12,591 nucleotides of DNA. Origin: an uncultured Rikenellaceae bacterium (GTDB lineage Bacteria; Bacteroidota; Bacteroidia; Bacteroidales; Rikenellaceae). Shown here one piece after another: positions 6,610 through 12,591 of the stretch. Positions within the stretch are counted from its first letter, which is position 1; every line of letters begins with the position of its first letter. Under the pieces are notes generated by a model that saw nothing but the letters and a program-made list of their open reading frames with translations, searched no databases and had not been told where the DNA came from. The DNA lies in contig CAMQVM010000023.1 of the NCBI GenBank assembly GCA_947038135.1, positions 1 through 12,591 of the forward strand, given 5' to 3'. Both the position numbers and the translations under genes were made by a program.

Positions 6610-6987
6610 CTACTTTACTCCAGAATTTTTAGCCTCCATAGATAGAGTGGCATGAGGAACAATTTTAAGACGATCTTTAGCGATCTTCTTACCTGTTTCA
6701 CGACAAATACCATACGTTTTATTCTCTATTCGAATAAGTGCAGCTTCTAAGTGGTGAATAAACTTAAGTTGACGTTGAGCAAGCCTACTAGACTCCTCTT
6801 TCGAAAGCGTTGCAGCACCCTCTTCCAATACCTTAAATGTAGGAGATGTGTCGTCAGTGCCATTACTCTCGGCATGAGTAACCGATGATCTAAGCATATC
6901 ATAATCAGATTTTGCTTTCTTTAGCTTTGCTAAGATGATTTCTTTAAATTCTGCCAAATCCTCATCTGAATACCTTGTGTTTTCCAT
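6610..6987 (-). CDS. DksA/TraR-like transcription regulator with degenerate zinc finger
   Basis: This 125-residue protein is of the DksA/TraR type, which binds the RNA polymerase secondary channel. Residues 1-90 are predicted coiled coil with an acidic tip region (NGTDDTSPTFKVLEEG, 42-57). The C-terminal part, TYGICRETGKKIAKDRLKIVPHATLSMEAK (split here: finger start 91-99, finger end 106-120), aligns with the C4 zinc finger, but only the first of four cysteines remains (C95). The others correspond to T98, S116 and A119. I believe similar cysteine-poor versions occur across Bacteroidales, so this need not be decay. A GTG at 7017 would add MHFNKLQLYI, but the ATG at 6987 gives the usual N-terminus and is preferred. 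The gene is monocistronic, with a promoter far upstream (7094-7101) and a strong terminator. Confidence 0.88.
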   Translation of the reverse strand: MENTRYSDEDLAEFKEIILAKLKKAKSDYDMLRSSVTHAESNGTDDTSPTFKVLEEGAATLSKEESSRLAQRQLKFIHHLEAALIRIENKTYGICRETGKKIAKDRLKIVPHATLSMEAKNSGVK

Positions 6988-7093
6988 AATATATAATTGT
7001 AATTTATTAAAATGCACGCCTAAAACCGCTTATTATGTTATTTATTGACTAAAAATAGTGATAAAATGGTATATTATCAGTTTAATGTGTATG

Positions 7094-7101
7094 CAAATAT
7101 A
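7094..7101 (-). promoter_or_regulatory. candidate promoter of the DksA-like gene
   Basis: On the minus strand the bases read TATATTTG, a full match to the -7 consensus; no convincing -33 box is seen. Transcription from here would give a leader of about 100 bases, which contains a small hairpin (TGATAA 7059-7064 with TTATCA 7074-7079). A closer promoter was not found. Confidence 0.45.
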
Positions 7102-7246
7102 GCAATAATTTTTGAAATAGAAATATTTTCTCAAATCTATATTAAAATAATTATACTATTCGTGTGATTCTAAGCGTTATAAAGAAACCTGATATCGGCA
7201 AAAAAAATTATTAAAATCGCTGTTTTATACGAAGAGCAAATATATA

Positions 7247-7278
7247 TTTTACAGTTTAAATAATTAGATGTACCTTTG
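7247..7278 (+). promoter_or_regulatory. promoter of the exporter-cmk-ispH operon
   Basis: TACCTTTG at 7271-7278 fits the -7 consensus, and TTTT at 7247-7250 stands at -33 with a 20-base spacer. This is the same arrangement as in front of rlmN. The start of transcription near 7285 leaves about 28 bases before the ATG at 7313. It diverges from the DksA-like promoter. Confidence 0.6.
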
Positions 7279-7312
7279 TCATATTATGCAATAAATAACA
7301 ACAATTATATAT

Positions 7313-7966
7313 ATGGACTTAATTTTTCTACTAAAGGGTATAATGGTTGGATTCATGGCATCAATTCCATTAGGTCCTATTGGAGTGCTGTGTATTCAAA
7401 GAACAATAAACTCAAAATTCAAGGCAGGATTCATCTCGGGTCTTGGTGCAACGTGCGCTGATAGTGTATTTGCTATTGTGGCTATTTTTTTCCTATCTAT
7501 AGTAACTGTCTTTATCAATGAACAGATGATGATCATCTCTATCATTGGAGGCATTATAATTATGACTATTGGAATATTTATATTCACAAAAAAGATAACA
7601 TCGGGAAACCTACGTAAAAACCGAAGCCAAAGCAGTCAGCACCTAAAATACTTTTTATCGACTTTTTTCTTAACCCTCACAAACCCCGCTTTTATATTTA
7701 TATTTGTTGGGTTGTTTGCAAGTTTTGATATATCAAATAGCCATTTAAACATCGCTAATGCTATCTTAACAATAGTTGGTGTGGCAATAGGCTCTGCGCT
7801 ATGGTGGTTAATGCTTACAAGCTTGGTGAACCTATTTAAAAACAAGTTCAGACCTCGACACCTAATAATAATCAACAAAACTGCTGGAGCACTAATTTTT
7901 TGCCTTGGCGTGTCAGCTGTACTTTTGGCACTGCTAGATATTAAGGCACTCGAAAATATAATGTAA
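7313..7966 (+). CDS. LysE/RhtB-family amino-acid exporter
   Basis: This 217-residue inner-membrane protein has six predicted membrane segments (about 4-28, 38-68, 72-92, 113-138, 148-174, 186-210). The family's N-terminal signature is present: GFMASIPLGPIGVLCIQR (13-30) with the double-proline P19...P22 pattern, followed by GFISGLGATCADSVFA (39-54) with the conserved aspartate D50. The loop after segment 3 (93-112) is charged and faces one side. Members export amino acids such as lysine, homoserine or threonine; the substrate here is not predictable. It leads an operon: its stop is two bases before the cmk ATG. Translation from 7276 in another frame overlaps the promoter and is not credible. 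Confidence 0.88.
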   Translation: MDLIFLLKGIMVGFMASIPLGPIGVLCIQRTINSKFKAGFISGLGATCADSVFAIVAIFFLSIVTVFINEQMMIISIIGGIIIMTIGIFIFTKKITSGNLRKNRSQSSQHLKYFLSTFFLTLTNPAFIFIFVGLFASFDISNSHLNIANAILTIVGVAIGSALWWLMLTSLVNLFKNKFRPRHLIIINKTAGALIFCLGVSAVLLALLDIKALENIM

Positions 7967-7968
7967 TC

Positions 7969-8655
7969 ATGAATAGTGAAAAGAATAAGATAATAATAAC
8001 AATAGACGGTCACTCGTCGTGCGGAAAGAGCACTTTTGCAAAATCAATAGCAATAAAGCTAGGATATATATTTGTTGATAGTGGTGCAATGTATAGAGCA
8101 ATAACGCTATATGCAATGCAGCAATCACTGTTAAATGACACAAAGTCGCTTGTGGCAGCACTTCCTGCAATAGATATAAAATTTATTTACAACCAACTAA
8201 AAGAGCGAAGCGATATATACCTAAATGGAGAGTGCATTGAGGAGGAGATTCGCACGCTAGAGGTGAGCAACAACGTAAGCTATATAAGCAGCATTGCCGA
8301 GGTAAGAGCCATGTTATGTAGCCTCCAACAGCAAATGGGGCTTGATAAAGGCATAGTTATGGATGGCAGAGATATTGGCACTACTGTTTTCCCTAATGCT
8401 GAATTAAAGATCTTTATGACAGCCTCAGTAGAGGTGAGGGCGATGCGTAGATATATAGAGCTAAAGGCTAAAAACCAAAGTGTATCACTTGAAGAGATAT
8501 CTAACAATATATCAAGCAGAGATTTTCAAGACGAGAATAGAAAAGAGAGCCCTTTGAAGAGAGCTGATGATGCTATATTGCTAGATAATAGCAATATGAG
8601 TGTTGAGCAACAGATGCAATGGGTGGATGATTTATTAACAGAGAGAATAAAATGA
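7969..8655 (+). CDS. cmk: cytidylate kinase
   Basis: This cytosolic enzyme phosphorylates CMP and dCMP with ATP for nucleotide recycling and precursor supply. The 228-residue length equals that of the E. coli protein within one residue. Motifs in order: P-loop GHSSCGKS (14-21), DSGAMYRA (37-44) for the nucleoside monophosphate site, MDGRDIGT (131-138), FPNAELKIFMTAS (141-153), and the lid motif SRDFQDENRKESPLKRADDA (183-202) with its arginines and the conserved PL-x-x-A-x-D-A. The ATG follows the exporter stop by two bases, and its TGA overlaps the ispH ATG, so translation is likely coupled. Adjacent cmk-ispH is, to my knowledge, common in Bacteroidota. Confidence 0.95.
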   Translation: MNSEKNKIIITIDGHSSCGKSTFAKSIAIKLGYIFVDSGAMYRAITLYAMQQSLLNDTKSLVAALPAIDIKFIYNQLKERSDIYLNGECIEEEIRTLEVSNNVSYISSIAEVRAMLCSLQQQMGLDKGIVMDGRDIGTTVFPNAELKIFMTASVEVRAMRRYIELKAKNQSVSLEEISNNISSRDFQDENRKESPLKRADDAILLDNSNMSVEQQMQWVDDLLTERIK

Positions 8656-9524
8656 AAATAGAAATAGATAGCAAATCAGGATTTTGTGTAGGTGTTGTAA
8701 AAGCCATTAAGATGGCTGAAGAAGAGCTAGCAACGGGCAATAAAGTATTATCGCTAGGTGATATAATGCACAATAAAGTAGAGATGGATAGGCTTGAAAA
8801 GTTAGGGCTTACATCAATAAATTCATCACAACTATTAGATTGTGTAGATGAAACAATATTGATAAGAGCGCACGGTGAACCTATATCGACCTATCAGAAG
8901 TTAAAAGACCTTGATATTAAATATCTTGATGCTACTTGTGGCGTAGTGGCACACCTACAAAAGCAGGTTAAAACAGCATACGAAAAGATGCAGCTTGTAG
9001 ATGGTCAAGTAGTAATTTTAGGCAAGCACAAGCACCCTGAAGTTGTTGGACTTACAGGGCATATAAACGAAAAGGCTATTGTTATAGACTCTCTTCAAGA
9101 GCTTATTTCAAAGGTAGATTTCACACGCCCAATATATCTTTTATCGCAGACAACAAAGAGCTTAGACCTATTTAATATTATAGCCGAAGAGATAACAGAG
9201 AGATACAAAGATTATCCAGAGGGTTATGCTACCATTAAGGACTCGATATGTCGCCAAGTGTCTAATAGATATCCGCACCTTGGTGTATTCTCTACCAAAT
9301 ATGATATTATTATATTTGTGAGTGGTGCAGATAGCTCAAATGGTATTGCTTTATTTGAGGAGTGTAAAAAGAATAACAAAAATAGCTATAAGATTGAAGA
9401 TGAGAGTCAGATTGACATAGAGTGGTTTAGGGGTTGTGAGTCAGTTGGGATATGTGGAGCGACATCTACCCCACTGTGGCTAATGGAGCGAGTGGCTAGC
9501 CATATTAAAGATTTTGGTTTATAG
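8652..9524 (+). CDS. ispH: 4-hydroxy-3-methylbut-2-enyl diphosphate reductase
   Basis: IspH catalyses the last step of the MEP pathway, reducing HMBPP to IPP and DMAPP with an iron-sulfur cluster, in the cytosol. The 290-residue protein has all three cluster cysteines: C12 (GFCVGV), C96 (DATCG) and C200 (DSICRQV). Substrate-binding residues are in place: H40 (IMHN), H74 (RAHGE), H128 and E130 (HPE), T167 (SQTT), S229 and N230 (SSN), and S272 (GATSTP). It therefore appears fully functional. The ATG overlaps the cmk stop (ATGA), giving a three-gene operon with the exporter. It is followed by a terminator shared with the convergent aroA. Confidence 0.96.
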   Translation: MKIEIDSKSGFCVGVVKAIKMAEEELATGNKVLSLGDIMHNKVEMDRLEKLGLTSINSSQLLDCVDETILIRAHGEPISTYQKLKDLDIKYLDATCGVVAHLQKQVKTAYEKMQLVDGQVVILGKHKHPEVVGLTGHINEKAIVIDSLQELISKVDFTRPIYLLSQTTKSLDLFNIIAEEITERYKDYPEGYATIKDSICRQVSNRYPHLGVFSTKYDIIIFVSGADSSNGIALFEECKKNNKNSYKIEDESQIDIEWFRGCESVGICGATSTPLWLMERVASHIKDFGL

Positions 9525-9579
9525 CTAGAGACCGCTGAAAAATTGTGAACTGCCTCAGCTAGGGTTAGTTTATTGAATT

Positions 9580-9613
9580 AATTGTGCTGAAGATATACCT
9601 TCAGCACAATTTT
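9580..9613. terminator. bidirectional terminator between ispH and aroA
   Basis: AATTGTGCTGAAG (9580-9592) pairs perfectly with CTTCAGCACAATT (9599-9611) around a 6-base loop. T residues continue to 9613, and the minus strand gives the mirror run AATT. It lies 56 bases after the ispH stop and 57 bases beyond the aroA stop, so it probably serves both convergent units. Confidence 0.75.
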
Positions 9614-9669
9614 GCATTAAATATATAATTTTATGTTGATAAATGACAAAATATAACTCAAAGCACCTG

Positions 9670-10926
9670 CTACAAACACTGCAAAGAGCTCAAATCGTCC
9701 CAAAATTTAGCATATGATTTATCAACAGACTCAGCCCTATCAATAGCAATACCACCACCAACAGCATTAAGTGCAGCAACAGCCACCGACATAGCAATGC
9801 GATGGTCATTATAGCTATCTACTGTAATACCACCCTTGATTTCACCTCCCTCAATTATCATAAGGTCATTACTTCTATCTAGTTCTATGTTAATTCCTAA
9901 GCTACCATATACCTCTTGAAGCACAACAGCTCTATCGCTCTCTTTATGAGTAAGGCGTGATATCCCTTTTAAAACAGTAGTTCCCTCGCAGTTAGCAGCA
10001 AGAGCCACAAGTGCAGGAAACAGATCAGGGCAGTGTGTAGCATCAAAGCCATAACCTTGAAGTCTCTCTTTAACAACCTTGACACCAGCATCACTAAATG
10101 AAACATCTGCTCCAGCGCTCTCTAAAGCATTTATTATAGCTATATCAGCCTGACAGCTTGTAGGTGATAAGTTACTGACTGTAACCTCTCCTGCCACTGC
10201 ACCAGCTACCAAAATTGCAGATGCACCACTCCAATCACCCTCAACATTATAATTTGCGGCTGAATATTTTTGATTGCCCTTTACATAAAAAGTTTTATAG
10301 TTGTCGTGAGATACTTCAACACCAAAATGTTTCATTATCTCGATTGTCATATCGATATATGGTATGCTCTGCAAACTCTTTACATTAAGCGTAGAGTCGT
10401 TGATTGATAAAGGCAGTGATATAAGCAGCCCAGTAAGAAATTGCGAGCTAACAGAGCCATCAACCTCAATTTCGCCACCAATCATAGGACCAGTAACTGT
10501 TATAGGTAAAAAATCACCATTGCTTTCAAACTGAACATTTAAACCCTCTAAAGGTACACGCATCATCGCAATAGGGCGAGTTAATATCGAACCGTGTCCT
10601 GTAATTGTTATAGGATGGTTGAAGAGCGAAACCAGCGGTGTAAATAGGCGTGTAGCCAGCCCCGACTCACCTATAAATATAGTAGTAGGCGAGCTTACAC
10701 CGCCACAAGGGGTGATTTCTACGCTACGCTCTGAAAATTTAACCTGTGCCCCTATTTCAGAGGCGACCTTTATAACGGCATCAACATCTCCTCCGAAATC
10801 GATGTTCGATATAAGCGATGATCCATTAGCAAGGGTGGCAATTGCAACAGCTCTTTGAGCATAACTTTTTGAAGCAGGTGCGATAATTGCACCATTAATA
10901 TTTGATGGTTTTACTTTAATAATCAT
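9670..10926 (-). CDS. aroA: 3-phosphoshikimate 1-carboxyvinyltransferase (EPSP synthase)
   Basis: AroA joins phosphoenolpyruvate to shikimate 3-phosphate in the sixth step of the shikimate pathway, in the cytosol. The 418-residue, two-domain protein keeps the key residues: K20, S21 and R25 (APASKSYAQRA), R117 (LTRP), S160-Q162 (SSQF), D301, E329 (THKESDR), D374-R376 (DHRIAM) and K403. One region departs from the enterobacterial form: the PEP/glyphosate loop reads GESGLATRLF (86-95), with L90 where E. coli has T97 and L94 where it has P101. G89 (E. coli G96) is retained. I think this form is usual in Bacteroidota. It is a single-gene unit, divergent from mlaE. No clear -7 box was found in the 95-base gap on this strand. 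Confidence 0.95.
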   Translation of the reverse strand: MIIKVKPSNINGAIIAPASKSYAQRAVAIATLANGSSLISNIDFGGDVDAVIKVASEIGAQVKFSERSVEITPCGGVSSPTTIFIGESGLATRLFTPLVSLFNHPITITGHGSILTRPIAMMRVPLEGLNVQFESNGDFLPITVTGPMIGGEIEVDGSVSSQFLTGLLISLPLSINDSTLNVKSLQSIPYIDMTIEIMKHFGVEVSHDNYKTFYVKGNQKYSAANYNVEGDWSGASAILVAGAVAGEVTVSNLSPTSCQADIAIINALESAGADVSFSDAGVKVVKERLQGYGFDATHCPDLFPALVALAANCEGTTVLKGISRLTHKESDRAVVLQEVYGSLGINIELDRSNDLMIIEGGEIKGGITVDSYNDHRIAMSVAVAALNAVGGGIAIDRAESVDKSYAKFWDDLSSLQCL

Positions 10927-10965
10927 AAGTTTTCTATTTACGGCGTAAAATTACCATAAAATTAG

Positions 10966-10973
10966 TACCTTTG
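10966..10973 (+). promoter_or_regulatory. candidate promoter of mlaE-mlaF
   Basis: TACCTTTG fits the -7 consensus exactly and equals the box in front of the exporter operon. No -33 match is visible at the usual distance. Transcription near 10980 gives a 42-base, A-rich leader before the ATG at 11022. Confidence 0.5.
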
Positions 10974-11021
10974 CAACTTATAGTAAAAAAAATAAAATAA
11001 TACACATTCAAAAAAAATAAA

Positions 11022-11771
11022 ATGGTAGCAAAAAAACTAGAAGAGTTCGGCAGGTATATACTTTTAATGAAAAGAGTATTTTCGAAGCCAGTGAAGCGCA
11101 GAATATTTATACGTCAGGTCATAGACGAGGCGGACAAAATAGGGCTTGGGTCGATAGCAATTGTAATAATTATCTCATTTTTTATTGGGGCGGTAGTAGT
11201 TATACAGATGGCTATAAATTTAGAGAATCCCTTTATTCCTCGCTACCTTATTGGTTATGCCACGCGTGAGGTTATAATTTTGGAGTTTAGCTCCACAATG
11301 GCAGCACTTATTTTGGCTGGAAAAGTGGGGTCTAATATCTCTTCTGAAATAGGTTCTATGCGTATATCAGAGCAGATTGATGCAATAGATATAATGGGTA
11401 TTAATTCAGCTAGCTACCTTATTTTACCAAAAATTACAGCAGCATTAATCTTTTTTCCTCTTCTAACAATACTTAGTATGTTTGTTGGAGTATTTGGTGG
11501 ATATGTAAGTGTTATGGGGCTCTCAACACTCACACCAGATGATTTTGTTACAGGGGTAAGCTACGACTTTAAACTATATAGTGTAATTTATGGTATTGCT
11601 AAGTCTGTTGTCTTTGGCTTTATTGTCGCTTCGGTAGCCTCATTTTATGGCTATTATGCTAAAGGTGGTTCGCTACAAGTAGGTAAGGCGAGTACAAAAT
11701 CGGTTGTTACAGCAATTATTACAGTGCTAGTATTCAACCTAATAATAACTAAATTATTCTTCAACTACTAA
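11022..11771 (+). CDS. mlaE: MlaE-family ABC transporter permease
   Basis: This inner-membrane permease belongs to the Mla/MCE lipid transporter, which moves phospholipids between the inner and outer membranes and maintains outer-membrane asymmetry. The 249-residue protein has an amphipathic N-terminus (1-40) and about five membrane segments (42-64, 86-106, 134-165, 186-210, 226-247). The family motif is EIGSMRISEQIDAIDIMGI (109-127), with EQIDA at 117-121, then YLILPK. Its TAA shares bases with the ATG of the ATPase gene (TAATG), a sign of translational coupling. Confidence 0.92.
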   Translation: MVAKKLEEFGRYILLMKRVFSKPVKRRIFIRQVIDEADKIGLGSIAIVIIISFFIGAVVVIQMAINLENPFIPRYLIGYATREVIILEFSSTMAALILAGKVGSNISSEIGSMRISEQIDAIDIMGINSASYLILPKITAALIFFPLLTILSMFVGVFGGYVSVMGLSTLTPDDFVTGVSYDFKLYSVIYGIAKSVVFGFIVASVASFYGYYAKGGSLQVGKASTKSVVTAIITVLVFNLIITKLFFNY

Positions 11772-12538
11772 TGATAAAAGTTGTAAACATATCAAAACAG
11801 TTTAATGGTGGACCAACTGTTTTGGATAACATATCTACTACGTTTGAGAGTGGAAAAACTAATTTAATTATCGGACAGAGTGGCTCAGGCAAAACTGTTC
11901 TTATAAAATCGCTGGTGGGACTGCATAAGGTCGATAAAGGCGAGATATTTTTTGATGATGACTGTTTTAGTGCTCTTAAAGAGGATGATAAAAAGACGAT
12001 ACGCCAAAAAGTAGGGATGATTTTTCAAGGTGGAGCACTGTTCGACTCTCTTACAGTTGGGCAAAATGTACGTTTTCCACTAGATATATTCACAAATTAC
12101 ACCAAGTCTGAGAAAGATGATATAGTAAATGAGACACTTAAAAGAGTGAACCTCACCAACGCTTTAAACCTATACCCTTCTGAAATTAGTGGTGGTATGG
12201 TTAAGCGTACGTCTATAGCTAGAGCAATCGTCAATAAACCTAAATATCTATTTTGTGATGAGCCAAACTCTGGTTTAGACCCTCGCACCTCTATTGTAAT
12301 AGATAACCTTATTCACGAAATTACAGAGGAGTATAACATCACAACTGTAATCAACACCCATGACATGAACTCAGTGTTTGAAATTGGCGACAATGTGGTA
12401 TTTATTCACCAAGGTAAAATATGGTGGGAGGGAGATGGTAAAACGATTCTTCATAGTGGCAACAAAGAGCTTAACGATTTTGTGTTTGCCTCAAATATAG
12501 CTAAGCTAGCTAAGCAAAACATGAAAGACAATGAATAG
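11771..12538 (+). CDS. mlaF: MlaF-family ABC transporter ATP-binding protein
   Basis: This is the cytoplasmic ATPase that powers the MlaE permease. The 255-residue protein has Walker A GQSGSGKT (35-42), Q-loop Q86 (MIFQGGALFDSLTV, as in MlaF proteins), signature SGGMVKR (140-146), Walker B YLFCDE (159-164, catalytic E164), D-loop SGLDP and H-loop H197. SGGM-x-KR and FQ-x-GALFDS are typical of MCE-linked ATPases rather than of generic importers. The stop is at 12536-12538, so the gene is complete, but only eight genuine bases follow. The MCE-domain gene (mlaD) normally found downstream is cut off. Confidence 0.93.
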   Translation: MIKVVNISKQFNGGPTVLDNISTTFESGKTNLIIGQSGSGKTVLIKSLVGLHKVDKGEIFFDDDCFSALKEDDKKTIRQKVGMIFQGGALFDSLTVGQNVRFPLDIFTNYTKSEKDDIVNETLKRVNLTNALNLYPSEISGGMVKRTSIARAIVNKPKYLFCDEPNSGLDPRTSIVIDNLIHEITEEYNITTVINTHDMNSVFEIGDNVVFIHQGKIWWEGDGKTILHSGNKELNDFVFASNIAKLAKQNMKDNE

Positions 12539-12546
12539 CATAGGAC

Positions 12547-12591
12547 AGATCGGAAGAGCACACGTCTGAACTCCAGTCACTCCGGAGAATC
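12547..12591 (+). other. Illumina TruSeq adapter and index (sequencing artefact)
   Basis: From AGATCGGAAGAGC (12547) to 12580 the bases equal the 34-base TruSeq read-1 adapter. TCCGGAGA (12581-12588) is, from memory, the TruSeq i7 index D702, and ATC (12589-12591) starts the next fixed part of the adapter. This is not part of the genome and should be trimmed. Confidence 0.98.

Noticed and set aside
6988..7017. GTG start giving the DksA-like protein ten extra residues
   Set aside because: The extra residues are not family-like, and the ATG at 6987 gives the usual N-terminus.
7636..8013. 125-residue minus-strand frame across the exporter-cmk junction
   Set aside because: It is antisense to two clear genes; its hydrophobicity is just the complement of the exporter's membrane segments.
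10619..10858. 79-residue frame on the plus strand
   Set aside because: It lies wholly inside aroA on the opposite strand, with no promoter and no recognisable protein; a shadow frame.

Overview
The window looks like a chromosomal contig from a low-GC member of the Bacteroidota, most likely Bacteroidales. The evidence is the protein families present (a DUF4251-type secreted protein, a cysteine-poor DksA/TraR-like protein, a VQFG-repeat surface protein, a secreted family-2 glycosidase), the absence of clear Shine-Dalgarno sequences, and Bacteroides-type -7 promoter boxes (TAnnTTTG) in front of at least five transcription units. The genus cannot be read from the sequence. The last 45 bases (12547-12591) are not biological: they are an Illumina TruSeq adapter followed by an index, so the real sequence ends at 12546.

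Layout. 1-285 is non-coding and holds one copy of a 72-bp repeat plus a 144-bp element bounded by 11-bp inverted repeats. 286-1419 (minus) encodes an exported protein with tandem 15-residue repeats. 1709-3766 encodes a secreted glycoside hydrolase family 2 enzyme, and 3878-4423 a small secreted DUF4251 protein that ends in a very strong terminator. 4659-6118 is a two-gene unit: rlmN (23S rRNA adenine methyltransferase) and an exported thioredoxin-fold protein. 6119-6609 has no gene. It holds a terminator, a second, inverted copy of the 72-bp repeat, several hairpins, a GC-rich structured stretch, and the terminator of the next minus-strand gene. 6610-6987 (minus) is the DksA/TraR-like regulator. 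7313-9524 is a tightly packed operon: LysE-type exporter, cmk, ispH. It converges on aroA (minus, 9670-10926) across a shared terminator. aroA diverges from mlaE-mlaF (11022-12538), the permease and ATPase of an MCE-type lipid transporter; the expected mlaD gene would lie beyond the contig end.

How the genes relate. Most are housekeeping: rRNA modification (rlmN), CMP/dCMP phosphorylation (cmk), the last step of the MEP isoprenoid pathway (ispH), the shikimate pathway (aroA) and envelope lipid asymmetry (mlaEF). The exported proteins (repeat protein, GH2, DUF4251, thioredoxin) act in the envelope. I see no phage, CRISPR array, transposase, toxin-antitoxin or defence genes, and no convincing new multi-gene system. 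The points most worth a second look are the dispersed 72-bp repeat with its structured surroundings, the altered active-site positions in the GH2 and AroA proteins, the loss of zinc cysteines in the DksA-like protein, the repeat protein, and the adapter artefact.
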